In this document: one piece after another, positions 44,632-55,802 of the stretch
Numbering within the stretch: the first letter of the stretch is position 1
How the letters are laid out: each line of letters begins with the position of its first letter
From: Bos javanicus
Taxonomy: Eukaryota; Chordata; Mammalia; Artiodactyla; Bovidae
Assembly: GCF_032452875.1 (NCBI RefSeq)
Contig: NC_083869.1
Location: 119,666,001-119,730,000 of the forward strand
Length of the DNA: 64,000 bases
Direction: 5' to 3'
Made by a program: the position numbers and the translations under genes
The notes under the pieces: generated by a model
What the model saw: the letters and a program-made list of their open reading frames with translations, nothing else
Told to the model about the DNA's origin: nothing
Databases searched by the model: none

Positions 44632-44935
44632 AAATGTTTGTATTCTATAAAAAGCAGGAGACAGCTCTTCCTTTTTGTTTCTCTGCATTTCCCGACTTTC
44701 TATAACCATGGCTGGGGGAGTGCACCCTGGGCCGAGAGCCTGGCTCTCATCAGTGTCCCTTCCTCCCTCTGGTTGCCTCTTTTTTCCCTTGTTGTTATTT
44801 TCCAATCAATTGCACTGAGGTGTAATTTACATATGGTGAGTGTACCCACTGGAAGTGTACAATGAATTAAATTCAATACACTTTGAAAAATGTAGTCACT
44901 GCCCCCATGGATTTTTTTAAAAGTGAAACTTACAG
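44632..44935. other. Intergenic, no gene; L1 3' UTR scrap
   Basis: About 44805-44925 ('attgcactgaggtgtaattt ... caatacactttgaaaaatgt') resembles reversed L1M 3' UTR. No gene. Confidence 0.4.
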
Positions 44936-45238
44936 TTCAGTTCAGTTCAGTTGCTCAGTCATGTCCGACTCTTTGGGACCCTGTGGACTGCAGAACGCCA
45001 GGCCTCCCTGTCCATTACCTTCCTGGAGTTTACTCAAACTCATGTCCATTGAGTCGGTGATGCCATCCAACCATCTCATCCTCCGTTGTCCCCTTCTCCT
45101 CCTGCCTTCAACCTTTCCCAGCATCAGGGTCTTTCCAGTGAGTCAGTTCTTCAGATCAGGTGGCCAAAGTATTGGAGTTTCAGCTTCAGTATCAGTCCTT
45201 CCAATGAATATTCAGGACTGATTTTCTTTAGGATGGAC
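44936..45238 (-). mobile_element. BovB LINE 3' end fragment, minus
   Basis: 'cagttcagttcagttcagtt', 'gtcggtgatgccatccaacc', 'ttcaacctttcccagcatca', ending 'ttttctttaggatggac'. 5'-truncated. Confidence 0.85.
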
Positions 45239-45320
45239 CCAATTATTTCCCTCTCTCCATCTTCCTTCAAACACAGTGTTTGGTGGCTATTAAATCACCT
45301 GATAGGTCTTCCGTGATATC

Positions 45321-45517
45321 AGGGCTTCCCTGGTAGCTCAGTTGGTAAAGAATCCGCCTGCAATGCAGGAGACTCCAGTTCGATTCCTGGGTTGGGAAGA
45401 TCCCTTGGAGAAAGGAGCGGCCACCCACTCCAGTATTCTGGCCTGGAGAATTCCATGGACTCTATAGTCCACGGGGTTGCAAAGAGTCAGATACAACTGA
45501 GTGACTTTCACTTTCAA
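45321..45517 (+). repeat. Bov-tA SINE, plus
   Basis: 'cagggcttccctggtagctc', 'gcaatgcaggagactccagt', 'ggagcggccacccactccag', ending 'gagtgactttcactttcaa'. Confidence 0.9.
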
Positions 45518-45879
45518 GGCACCTGAGGGCCTCCAAGTGCACTTCAGAACTCAGATCAGTGGGCCCTGGGCAGGGAATCCCTTCTTGCAAGTCCCAATAG
45601 AAGGACAGGGTCCAGCAGTGACTCGGTGGGTCCAACTTGGTGACACCTCGAAGGAGCGTTTGGCTCTCTGCCTCATATGGTTGCTGACGTCCTTTTTTTG
45701 AGAACAATTCAGACCTCAGCAGTCTCTCTGTGTAGTTTGCAAAGCCCCTAGACACCTCCCTCGGGTACCCAGGTGCTCTTCCAGGTCACAGGGCTTTGCA
45801 GGGTTTTGAACAAGATACAAACGTAAAAGAGAAGTCTAGATTTTCAGAACTGGATAAATTTTATGTATTCAAAAAAAAT

Positions 45880-45991
45880 TTTTTAATTTATTTATGGCAT
45901 TCAGGATCTTAGTTCCTCAACCAGGGATTGAACCCATGTTCTCTGTAGTGGAAGCATGGAGTCTTAATCACTAGCCCATAAAAGAAGTCCC
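45880..45991 (-). repeat. CHR-type SINE, short, minus
   Basis: 'catcatt'-less short form: 'ggcattcaggatcttagttc', 'cagggattgaacccatgttc', ending 'gcccataaaagaagtccc'. Confidence 0.78.
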
Positions 45992-46039
45992 AACTTGCAT
46001 ATTTTTTTAAACCTACTTGTAACCGAATGTTTATCTAGG

Positions 46040-46170
46040 ACTCAGCTGTCAAGTACTCATTTGACAAATATTTATTGAGTACTTATCATATTCTAGATGC
46101 TAGGCTTTCAGTGTAAACACAAATCCTGCCCCTACAAAATTTACATTTTAGTGCGAAAGGCAAGCAATAA
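46040..46170. repeat. L2-type LINE remnant
   Basis: 'catttgacaaatatttattg', 'agtacttatcatattctaga' and 'tacaaaatttacattttagt' are typical of the L2 3' end. A BovB insertion follows. Confidence 0.6.
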
Positions 46171-46195
46171 ATAAGCACAGAATATCATCAATCAG

Positions 46196-47310
46196 TTCAG
46201 TCTCTCAGTTGTGTCTGTCTGTTTGTGACCCCATGGACTGCAGAACACCCGGCCTCCCTGTCCATCACCAACTCCTGGAGTTTATTCAAACTCCTGTCCA
46301 TTGAGTCAATGATGCCATCCAACCATCTCATCCTCTGTCGTTCCCTTCTTCTTCTGCCATCAATCTTTCCCAGCATCATGGTCTTTTCCAATGAGTCAGC
46401 TCTTTGCATCAGGTGACCAAAGTATTGGAGTTTCAGCTTCAACATCAGTCCTTCCAATGAATATTCAGGAATGATTTCCTTTAGGATGGACTGGTTGGAT
46501 CTCCTTGCTGTCCAAGAGACTCTCAAGAGTCTTCTCTAATACCACAGTTCAAAAGCATCAATTCTTCAGCGCTCAGCTTTCTTTATAGTCCAACTCTCAC
46601 ATCCATACATGATTACTGGAAAAACCATAGCCTTGACTAGATGGACTTTTGTTGACAAAGTACTGTCTCTGCTTTTTAATATGCTGTCTAGTTTGGTCAT
46701 GACTTTTCTTCCAAGGAGTAATCATCTTTTAATTTCATGGCTGCAATTACCATCTGCAGTGATTTTGGAGCCCCCCAAAATAAAGTATGCCACTGTTTCC
46801 ACTGTTTCCCCATCTATTTGCCATGAAGTGATGGGACTGGATGCCATGATCTTAGTTTTCTGAATGTTGAGCTTTAAGCCAACTTTTTCACTCTCCTCTT
46901 TCACCTTCATCAAGAGGCTTTTTAGTTCCTCTTCACTTTCTGCCATAAGGGTGGTGTCATCTGCATATCTGAGGTTATTGATATTTCTCCCGGCAATCTT
47001 GATTCCAGCTTGTGATTCATCCAGCCCAGCGTTTCTCATGATGTACTCTGCATATAAGTTAAATAAGCAGGGTGACAATATACAGCCTTGACGTACTCCT
47101 TTTCCTATTTGGAACCAGTCTGTTGTTCCATGTCAGTTCTAACTGTTGCTTCCTGACCTGTATACAGATTTCTCAAGAGGCAGGTCGGGTGGTCTGGTAT
47201 TCCCATCTCTTTCAGAATTTTCCACAGTTTGTTGTGATCCACACAGTCAAAGGCTTTAGCATAGTCAATAAAGCAGAAATAGATGTTTTTCTGGAACTCA
47301 TCTGGAACTT
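46196..47310 (-). mobile_element. BovB LINE 3' third with RT remnant, minus, with TSD
   Basis: 1.1 kb of BovB in minus orientation, collinear from the 3' tail (46196, reversed 'tgattgatga') to a 5' truncation at about 47310. The frame 46722-47078 carries the reverse transcriptase palm: L-R-Y-A-D-D-T-T-L-M-A-E-S, with the catalytic YADD, followed by the C-terminal part in the frame 46197-46526. A frameshift and stops separate the two, so no functional polymerase is made. A 9-bp duplication 'acagaatat' (46187-46195 and 47311-47319) bounds the insertion. Confidence 0.88.
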
Positions 47311-47496
47311 ACAGAATATAGTGTCAGAAGAAAAATAAAGCAGGGTGAGGGCATAACCACTGTGTGGGTGGTAAGATGGGAAGATATTTCAAATAAGATG
47401 GTTCAGGAGATTACAGATAAGACAGTTGGGACGGTCTGGCTAAGACGTTGGCATCTGAGCAAAGACCTGAATAATATTAATAAGCGAATCTATCAA

Positions 47497-47782
47497 GAGA
47501 ATATCAGCCCTGAGTATTCATTGGAAGGACTGATGCTAAGGCTGAAGCTCCTATATTTTGGCCACCTGATTCAAAGAGCCAACTCATTGGAAAAGACCAA
47601 AATGCTGGGAAAGACTGAGATCAGGAGGAGAAGGGGAGTGACAGAGGATGAGCTGGTTAGATAACACCATTGACTCAATGGACATGAATCTGAGCAAAGT
47701 CCAGGAGATAGTGCAGGACAGGGGAGCCTGGTGTGCTCCAGTCCATGAGGTCTCAAAGAGTCAGACACAACTGAATGACTAG
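47497..47782 (+). mobile_element. BovB 3' end fragment, plus
   Basis: 'cagccctgagtattcattgg', 'ccacctgattcaaagagcca', 'atgagctggttagataacac', ending 'agtcagacacaactgaatga'. Confidence 0.83.
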
Positions 47783-47844
47783 ACTCACACACATGCCAAT
47801 AGCTGAGACATTATTCGGACATCTAGCTCTCTCACAGAGCTCTG

Positions 47845-47925
47845 AATTAGGTCTTATCTCAATTTTACAGAATAAGAAACTGAGACTCAAACAGGCAAAG
47901 ATATTTGTTTGACCACACGTCTCCT
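47845..47925 (+). repeat. MIR SINE remnant, plus
   Basis: 'caattttacagaataagaaa' then 'ctgagactcaaacaggcaaa', the MIR core. Confidence 0.6.
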
Positions 47926-48032
47926 AAGTTGTTATTCATAAGTCCAAAGGATCAGAGAGACTTAGCAGATTGGGAACATTGTCAGAAGACAGATGGAAAC
48001 CATGAGCCAGGGAAAATGGGCTTCGCAGAAAT

Positions 48033-48322
48033 TAGCCCTGAATATTCACTGGAAGGACTGATGCTGAAGCTGGAGCTCCAATACTTTGGCCATCTGATCT
48101 GAAGAACTGACTCACTGGAAAGACCCTGATGCTGGGAAAGGTTGAGGGCAGGAGGAGAAGGGGATGACAGAGGATGACATGGTTAGATAACACCACTGAC
48201 TCAATGGACATGAGTTTGAGCAAACCCTGGGAAATAGTGAAGGACAGGGAAGCCTGGCGTGCTGCAGTCCATGGGGTCACAAACAGCCGGACACGACTGA
48301 GCGACTGAACAACGACAACAGG
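48033..48322 (+). mobile_element. BovB 3' end fragment, plus
   Basis: 'gccctgaatattcactggaa', 'gccatctgatctgaagaact', 'aggatgacatggttagataa', ending 'gagcgactgaacaacgacaa'. It and the copy at 47497 share a diagnostic 'ggttagataacacca' variant, so both come from the same BovB subfamily. Confidence 0.83.
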
Positions 48323-49499
48323 GGTCATAAAGGCAGTCTTGAAACTTTGGTGGTGGCAAGGACGGAGACTGAGCAGCCATTTCTATTGCTCTTGAGCGGC
48401 GATGTGCAGGGAGTAAGCCCAGTTCTGAATGGGGCTTTTCCTAGAGGCCTCTCTCCTTTACCACGTGACTTGGATGCGACCTGTCCTGAGCACTCTGATT
48501 ATGGGACCATCTCAAGGGACAGATGCTCACATCCCCAGGCCAGCCACTTTGGCTTCGCTTACTGGAAATAAGAGTGTGATCTGCTCACAGCTCCCTGACC
48601 CTTCTGTGAGACCCCAGGGGTTTCACCCATGAGAGTCACTCATTTTCCTGTCAGCAGGGATCAGCGCTGGAATCTTGAGCCTGCTCTTTGTTGCCACAAA
48701 CTTTCAGTGAGCGCCAGTGATGTGCCAGTCACTGGGCTGGATGCTGGGAACATCAGGATGAGAAGACCTCAACCTTGCCCTTGAAGAACTTGCAGCCACT
48801 CTGGGGGAGCATCTTGGTTCTGCCCAAATGGGATTGTTCTCACTGGGAGCTAATGATGCCATCTGACTACCTGTTAGTCGGTGTCAATAGGCACAAAGAC
48901 CTTTACCGCTTGGCTGAAGGAGAAAGAAGTCTGGGAGGGGATTAGTGTTAGGAGGTGTTGGATGGCCTGTAAGGACAAAGCAAAGGACGAACACAACAGT
49001 GTGATGAGAAGAGAGGCGAGAACCTGGGGTCACCGGCCACCCTCCGCCCCTGCCCCTCCCCCTATGGATTGACTTCAAGACCCAAAGACCAGAGCGGCTG
49101 GTAGGGGCAGCTGAAGGAGGGGTTCATGAGATCCGACCCAGCAGCACCGCTTAGGGATCAGAGCTTCCCACACCCCAGCTCCAAACAGGAACGCCCAGCA
49201 AGCCTCAGAGTGGCCTCAGGGGGCAGTTTCCGTGTCCAGCAAGGTGGCATTCCTGGGGGTGGGGGCTTCGACAGTGTGAGGTGGCCAGTGTCCCCTTCGA
49301 GGGCTGTGAGCCATCGATGGTCCATCTGGAGGATGGGGAACGAAAGTGTTTGGAGATTTCCCTGAAATTACTGGGGTGACTGTGAGGGGAGGCACAATCC
49401 TACAGGCTGTGGTAATTCAGGTTGATGAGACCTGGCTTTCGTGTGCAGTTTGGGAAGCCTGGGCGCTCGTGTGGTAGAGCGTGCCTGCACCTCGTCTTG
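48323..49499. other. Intergenic, no gene; L2 remnant
   Basis: About 48700-48815 ('agtgatgtgccagtcactgg ... gaagaacttgcagccactct') is L2. No gene recognised in the rest. Confidence 0.45.
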
Positions 49500-49583
49500 T
49501 ACTGGATTGGCCAAGAAGTTCTTTTAGGTTTTCCCATAAGACGGTGCAGAAAGACCCGAACGAACTTTTTGGCCAGCCCAGTA
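49500..49583. mobile_element. Mariner-derived palindromic MITE
   Basis: 84 bp. The left arm 'tactggattggccaagaagt' and the right arm 'actttttggccagcccagta' are near reverse complements, bounded by TA. It is longer and less trimmed than the copy at 32608. Confidence 0.85.
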
Positions 49584-49765
49584 CTTTCTGCTTCTAGAGA
49601 TTCACCTGTTCTGGACCTTTTGTGTATATGGAACCATTCAATACGTGATCTTTGTGTCTGACTTCTTTCACATGATGTTTCTAAGGTTCATCTATGTTGT
49701 GGCACGAATAAGAACTCCATTTCTTTTTATTTCCAAATAACATCCTGCTGTGGGAATAGACCAGG

Positions 49766-49985
49766 GGCTTCCCAGGCGGTGCTAGTGGTAAAGAACTCAC
49801 CTGCCAATGCAGGACACGTAAGAGACATGGGTTCGATCCCTGGGTCGGGAAGATTCCCTGGAGTAGGAAATGGCAACTCCAGTATTCTTTCTTGGGGAAT
49901 CCAATGGACAGAGGAGCCTGGCGGAATACGGTCTGTAGGGTTGCATAGAGTCAGACACCATTGAAGCAACTCAGCACTCAAGCGC
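49766..49985 (+). repeat. Bov-tA SINE, plus
   Basis: 'gggcttcccaggcggtgcta', 'gggttcgatccctgggtcgg', 'gaggagcctggcggaatacg', ending 'gaagcaactcagcactcaag'. Confidence 0.9.
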
Positions 49986-50489
49986 ACACATGTGGCTAGA
50001 CCACATTTTACTTATCTATCCACTAATTGATGGACATTTGGGTTGTGATGGACTTTAAAAATTTTTTTTAATTATTAATTTATTTATTACTCTGATAATT
50101 AAATGTTAGATAGATCAAAACATTTCCTTTTACTCATAGAGTGGTTCCAAGATCTATTAATCAAAATAGTTTTTACTAAATGGCAAACTTAAAATATAAT
50201 AATGGCTTTCTTACTATAAATTAACATTATGAAGCTAGACTATTAATTATTTAATATTAATACTATAATTATATATTATAGTATTTATTATAGTAATTAT
50301 TCATATATGTGGATAAGATGCTAAGCTTGGTATTAGAGCTAAATTTGATTCATTTCTTAGTATTAAATTTTTCACAAGCTTTTAAAACGCTAGTAGTATA
50401 TCAGAACAAACTGAAGAAATTAATTTGAGATTTTTTTTGTTGTTGTTATTATGAATAATGCGGCTGTGAACACCTGTGTGTGTCTATAT
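49986..50489. other. AT-rich intergenic DNA, no gene
   Basis: About 50050-50460 is very AT-rich with many 'tta/taat' words and no recognisable repeat. The flanking 'ccacattttacttatctatc' is L1-like. Confidence 0.4.
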
Positions 50490-50703
50490 GCTTGTGTCTG
50501 TGTGTGTGCTCAGTAGTGTCTGACTCTTTTTGATCCTATGGACTGTAGCCCGCCAGATTCCTCTGTCCATGGGATTATCCTGGGAAGAATACTGGAGTAG
50601 GTTGTTATTTCCTCCCCTAGGGAGTTTTCTTGACCCAGGAATTGAACCCGCATCTCCTACATTGCAGGCGGATTCTTTACCACTGAGCCACCGAGGAAGC
50701 CCC
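50490..50703 (-). repeat. Bov-tA SINE, minus
   Basis: 'gctcagtagtgtctgactct', 'ccatgggattatcctgggaa', 'ttgacccaggaattgaaccc', ending 'tgagccaccgaggaagcccc'. Confidence 0.88.
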
Positions 50704-50729
50704 TATATACATGTTCATACAAATAACAT

Positions 50730-50790
50730 ATATATGTGTATGTATACTATGTATACACACACACACACATACACACATATATATATATCT
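50730..50790. repeat. Simple repeat (TATG)n, (CA)n, (TA)n
   Basis: Runs of 'tatatgtgtatgta', then about nine CA units, then an AT run, immediately beyond the SINE. Confidence 0.85.
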
Positions 50791-51159
50791 TCATTGCAAA
50801 CAAGTACAACCAAAAAGTACAAGAAATAAAAGCAGCCACCTGAAATCCCTCACCTAGAGGTAATAGCTGTCATCACTGGCAGACATCCTACCAGATGTTA
50901 TCCCATTTCTAGTCTCAGAAATTATCTAAAAGGTTTCTTTGAGTTTGGGCCCTGCTTCCTCCCCGCTCATGGGTCATGGATCACACAGGAGAGGGACACC
51001 TTCCCCCCAGCAGGCCATGGATGCAAAGTTGCTGAAGGTTCTTTGGGTCAGTGCTCTGCAAAAGGAGTGTGAGTGCATCCCATGGCCTGGGAAGAAAGTA
51101 TGTGTGTATACACACAATACTATCATACTTTTATTAACACAGAAGTGCTTGTATTTATT

Positions 51160-51350
51160 TGAGCCCTCAGTGGTAAAGAATCTGCCTGCAATGCAGGAGA
51201 TGCAGGTTGGAGCCTTGGGTCAGAAAGATCCCCTAGGGGAGGAAATGGCAACCCACTCCAGTATTCTTGCTGGGACAATCCCACGCACAGAGGAGCCTGG
51301 AGGGCTACAGTCCATAGGTTTGCAAAGAGTCAGACGTGACTGAGCATGCA
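51160..51350 (+). repeat. Bov-tA SINE, plus
   Basis: 'gccctcagtggtaaagaatc', 'gcaatgcaggagatgcaggt', 'ggaggaaatggcaacccact', ending 'cagacgtgactgagcatgca'. Confidence 0.88.
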
Positions 51351-51916
51351 CATGCTTGCACTTAATGTTCAAATAAATAATTATACTCAACCTTTTACTG
51401 ATGGGGTATGTTCAGTGATGAAAAAGAGGTAGATTCGAGTGGATTTGGCAGCCTTTCTGCAGACGGCCGTCCAAAGGTTCCCAGTCCTTCTCCGAGCTGC
51501 CTGAGCCCTGGCGGCACTACAGCTTGCCTGCCTCTCTTTGCTCACATTCACAATTCACACCAGCCCTGGTGTCCACAGACCCCCCAAGTGACCCGAGCCC
51601 TAAGCCAGGAGAGGGAGCCCCGCAGTGCTTCTTGGGTCTCAAAGCCCACCTGGGGTCCCCTACCCCAGCCCGGGTAGAAGAGATGCCTTGGAGAGCCAGA
51701 CAGCCCCAGAGATGACTGGTCTGTCCATTCTCCAGCTCCGGACCCACTACTCTTCGGCCAGAGGAGGACACGCTGCAGCTGTGAATTTCTCTCAGGAATG
51801 CAGTGCAGAGCTCATGTCTGAACAGCCACTGGAGAAATGAAAGGTTTGGCTGACTCTAGTGGGGAAGCACACCTGTGCTGCCCAGTGTAACGCACAGCAC
51901 TTGTACTGCCCTGAGA
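51351..51916. other. Intergenic, no gene
   Basis: Overlapping Pro/Ser-rich frames on both strands at 51408-51840, with no recognisable protein. Confidence 0.4.
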
Positions 51917-52025
51917 CGCACACACATGTACACACTCACACTCCATACACTGAACCTGAAATTCAAACCTCCGACACACACACACACACACACCCCATAC
52001 ACTGAACCTGAAATTCAAACCTCCA

Positions 52026-52057
<32 letters not shown>

Positions 52058-52326
52058 CCCATACACTGAACCTGAAATTCAAACCTCCAACACACACACA
52101 CTCACACACACACTCACACCCCATACACTGAACCTGAAATTCAAACCTCCAACACACACACACTCACACACACACACACTCTCACACCCCATACACTGAA
52201 CCTGAAATTCAAACCTCCAACACACACACACGCACCCTATACACTGAACCTGAAATTCAAACCTTTCTCTCTCTCTCTCACACACACACACTCACCCTAT
52301 ATACTGAACCTGAAAATCAAACCTCT

Positions 52327-52362
<36 letters not shown>

Positions 52363-52407
52363 CACAACACCCCATACATATACTGAACCTGAAATTCAAA
52401 CCTCACA
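51917..52407. repeat. Compound minisatellite: 26-bp core alternating with (CA)n, about 8 copies
   Basis: The core 'atacactgaacctgaaattc' + 'aaacct' recurs at about 51945, 51997, 52061, 52123, 52191, 52239, 52299 and 52374. Cores are separated by CA-rich spacers of variable length (periods 52, 64, 62, 68, 48, 60 and 75 bp). One spacer includes a (CT)n run (about 52265-52280). Core sequence is nearly unchanged while spacers vary, which is typical of a VNTR that grew by unequal exchange plus CA slippage. Cys/Val-rich frames on the minus strand come from the repeat. Confidence 0.93.
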
Positions 52408-53309
52408 ATCGTGGGATGGGCCCGGCTGCCATGGAGAACAGGCCGTGGAGCGAGAAGCTAGCCCAGACTAAGATGTGTGCAATGGGGCCCTGTCTGGAGA
52501 AGTGGGTTTGGGTGGAAAAATTAGAATCTTTGATGAACCTGGGGGAACAAAAAGAAAGCTGAAGGTGTTTTGGAGAGAGGGTGTTTGGTAGCTGTAACAT
52601 CCAGTGAGGGAGCTTGTCCTCAGATTATGTTAATAGAGACCCAGAGATGGCAGAGGAGGCAGGGGGAGGAGCAAATGGGCTGAATTCTTGTCCCTCATGT
52701 GAAGGAGCTCAGTGTTTGTTTGTGATTTTGATTTTGATAATAATATAAATGTGTGTTTAATAATTTTCATGAAAAACTAAATGGAACTGCTAACAGAATT
52801 AAAAACAGGATATCTACTTTCCAAATCATTGCAGAAGATAAAAGCAAGCACCAGAGTCTACAGAAGAAAAAAAATTAAATTAAAAGGATCAAAAAGCTTT
52901 AAAGAACCTTAAAAACACAAAGTCAAAATTCAGATGAAAAAGTTGGGCCAAGCATAAGCAATAATGACAATAACTGTGAACAATCTAGTTTCCTTATTAA
53001 AAGGCAAAATGTCTCGAATTACATATTTTTAATCTAATACATTATAAACACACCTAAATTTAAAAAAAATACCAGAAAGGGAAAGAATCAAAGCTTGGGC
53101 AAAGATATCAAGCACAAATAAAAATTAAGTAGGGCTGTTACATTCACACCAGATAACGTAGAATCTGCTAGGAAGTGGACAGCTCACATCGAAGGAAGGA
53201 TTTAAGTGGTGCCTACATGTGGGTGCAGGCACTCGCTCCTGTTCCCTGAAGTCCAGGTCTCCTCCAATTCTGGGCACAAGGGAGAACTGTGCTTCCTCAG
53301 CTCTGAAAA
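52408..53309. other. Intergenic, no gene
   Basis: No gene recognised. A-rich text at 52740-53140 may be LINE-derived but is not assignable. Confidence 0.4.
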
Positions 53310-53600
53310 GTAAGTTACGGGCCACGTGACTTGTTTTGGCCAGTTAAATGTGACTGTAAGTCTCACATCCTGGGTAGAAGCCTTCGGTTCCTTGAACTCC
53401 CAGCAGGCTCTCTTCTATGTCCCATCAACTGAGGAAAAATTCCTTGGTTTGGAGGTGCCACACTGAGCCATTGAATGGTAAGGAGCTGCCCTGGAGGGTT
53501 GCCCAGCCCCACGACAGACAGTGCAAGCAGGAAATAAATATTTTAACCCACTGCAATTTTGTGTTTGTTACCACAGCAAGACCTCACATTTCCTATCTAA
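53310..53600 (+). repeat. Ancient LTR-like mammalian repeat, plus
   Basis: 'gggccacgtgacttgttttg', 'ggtagaagccttcggttcct', 'aggaaataaatattttaacc' and 'gtttgttaccacagcaagac' give the layout of an old mammalian LTR-type repeat with an AATAAA near its 3' end. I cannot name the family with certainty; a relative lies at about 33880-34145. Confidence 0.5.
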
Positions 53601-53659
53601 TATAAATACTAAAATTGAACCTTAACGTACTGAATAAATAACACCTATATGACTATTAA

Positions 53660-54240
53660 AATATAAGGACAAATAAACACCGTATCATTTCACTTATATG
53701 TGGAATCTAAAAAAATAAAACAAATATAACAAAGCAGAAACAGACTCGTAGATATGGAGAACAGCCTGGTTGGCGGGGGTTGAGGGGCACTGAGTGAAGG
53801 ATGTGAGGGGTGCTGAATGAAACAGGAGAGGGTGATAAGGAGGTACAAACTTCCAGTTATGGAATAAATAATTCACAGGGATATGACGTACAACATAGGG
53901 AATATGGTCAATGATATTGTAATCCTTTTGTACAGTGACGGATCGTAACTAGACTTATTGTGGTGATCATTTTGTAATATATAAAAATACTGAAACGCTA
54001 TGTTGTACAGGGCTTCTGTGATGACTCAGACAGTAAAGAACCTGCCTGAAATGTAGGAGACCCAGGTTTGATCCCTGAGTTGGGAAGATTCCCCTGGAGA
54101 AGGGTATGGCTACCCACTCCAGTATTCTTGCCATGGGGTGGCAAAGAGTCAGACATGACCGAGCAACTAACACTTTCACTCGCATGTTGTAACGCCTTGT
54201 AAATCAATTATAAATGATAATATTAATAATAAAAGAAAAA
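53660..54240 (+). mobile_element. L1 3' UTR, plus, split by a Bov-tA
   Basis: 'cacttatatgtggaatctaa', 'agcagaaacagactcgtaga', 'gatatgacgtacaacatagg', then after the SINE 'aacgccttgtaaatcaatta' and an A/T-rich tail. Confidence 0.82.
54009..54182 (+). repeat. Bov-tA SINE inside the L1 3' UTR
   Basis: 'cagggcttctgtgatgactc', 'ccaggtttgatccctgagtt', ending 'gcaactaacactttcact'. The L1 word 'atgttgta' lies on both sides (about 54000-54007 and 54184-54191) and is the likely target duplication. A deletion removed part of the body after 'tattcttgcc'. Confidence 0.88.
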
Positions 54241-54434
54241 ACAAGGATAAACAGAAAAAAATCATGTGAATTTTTCTAACAACATTATCAGTCTTCAGGG
54301 GGCAGGAGGGCCGTGAAGGGTGTAGATGGTGTGGCGGGAGCCCCAGTGAGCCTCCAGACAAGTTCAGTAAAGATATGAATGTGGGACCATTCCTAGAACG
54401 GAAACTGCCGGTCACACAGCACCCACACTTCATT
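54241..54434. other. Intergenic spacer, no gene
   Basis: Nothing recognised. Confidence 0.35.
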
Positions 54435-54640
54435 TTATAGTTTTTTAAAATATTTTTATTTGTTTGCTTGGCTGTGCCAGGTCTTAGCTGTGGCCCGTGG
54501 GATCTTTGATCTTCATTGAGGCAAGCAGGATCTTTAATTGTGTCAAGCGGGATCGAGTTTCCCGACCAGGGATTGAACCCAGGCCCCCTGCATTGGGAGT
54601 GCAGAATCTAAGCCACTGGATTAGCTAAGCCCACAGGAAG
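54435..54640 (-). repeat. CHR-type SINE, minus
   Basis: 'tatttttatttgtttgcttg', 'ggctgtgccaggtcttagct', 'cagggattgaacccaggccc', ending 'agctaagccc'. Confidence 0.83.
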
Positions 54641-54887
54641 GTTCCCGTGCCCATACTTTGGACCCAATCCTCTGTCTCCTACAATCAAGACAATCAGTGG
54701 CCTCCGGGGAGGTGACATCACCCCCACACCTCCTGCAGGACTCATTCTTGCAGGAAGGAGGTGTATGCAGGACCCCTGGCTCAAGCAACATCCCTCTGGT
54801 GCTTTGTGACTCTGTCTGCCTCCCACCCTACCCACCCTGCAGGCTGCAGGACCCAGGCTCCCCTGCTGGCTGGCTTCTGGTGGGTTT

Positions 54888-55003
54888 AGCCACCAGAATA
54901 CTGCCATTCCCTCCTCCAGGGGATCTTCCCGACCCAGGAATAGAACCCAGGTCTTCTGCATTGCAGGCAGATTCTTTGCAGTCTGAGCCACCAGGAGAAA
55001 TCC
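54888..55003 (-). repeat. Bov-tA SINE, partial, minus
   Basis: Only the tRNA head and adjoining body remain: 'gccaccagaatactgccatt', 'ggggatcttcccgacccagg', ending 'gagccaccaggagaaatcc'. Confidence 0.83.
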
Positions 55004-55649
55004 ATCATGCATGTTGTTTGCAGCTGATTCAGGGATGAGAGCTACTTAGGAGGAGACTCTGTGGTGCTTGGGCCCCAGGATCCTGGGTGTCCGGATACCG
55101 TCCGCGGAGAAAATTTTTTTTCTTTCGGTGGCAGCTCCTTGAATCCCAGAATTCTCCATTCCTTGTATCTGGGCTTTGGAAGATATGCCCGCTTCCCTAC
55201 CAGTGAAGCCCACAGTGGACCCGCCGCCTTCCTGCTCCTCCTACTCTGGCAGCACCCCTAAGCATCCTCTGGCAAGGGGTCGGCAGGCAGCCCAGCAAAC
55301 TGAAGCACTGGCGAGCCCTGGGTACGGCAGCCCCTCACCCTCATTGACCTGGCATCTGAGTTCTGAGCTACGGAAGCGCGGTGAGACCGAGTAAGAGAGA
55401 CAGCTCCTAGTGAACTCGGCTCAAAGAAGGGCCCCCGACAGTGGTGGAAATCAAGGGGTGGGAAGAAGGTCCCTTGTGTCCCCAGCTGGAACATGACTTC
55501 AGAGCTGTTTCCTTACCTAGGTGAGGTCACTGTGTTGGCCGTCCGCCCACCTGAGAACCCACTGCTCAGGGAAGAGAGGTCAGGGGCTCCGATGTCCGCA
55601 GAAAAGCCAGGTGCCACAGGTCACTTCCCTACCCTCAGTAGCAGCAGCA
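55004..55649. other. Intergenic, no gene
   Basis: No gene recognised; frames up to 78 codons only, none protein-like. Confidence 0.35.
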
Positions 55650-55802
55650 TGGGGCTTCTTGGGTGGCTCAGACAGTAAAGAATCTGCCTGCAATGCGGGA
55701 TACCTGAGTTCGATCCCTGGGTCAGGAAGATTTCCTGGAGAAGGGACTGGCAACCCACTCCAATCTTTTTGCCTGGAGAATTCCAGGGACAGAGGATCCT
55801 GG
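55650..55802 (+). repeat. Bov-tA SINE, 3'-truncated, plus
   Basis: 'ggggcttcttgggtggctca', 'gcaatgcgggatacctgagt', 'aagggactggcaacccactc', breaking off after 'ggacagaggatcctgg'. Confidence 0.85.

Noticed and set aside
51917..52407. CRISPR-like array (eight regular repeats with spacers)
   Set aside because: The spacers are CA runs of low complexity, the genome is a mammal, and there are no cas genes. It is a minisatellite.
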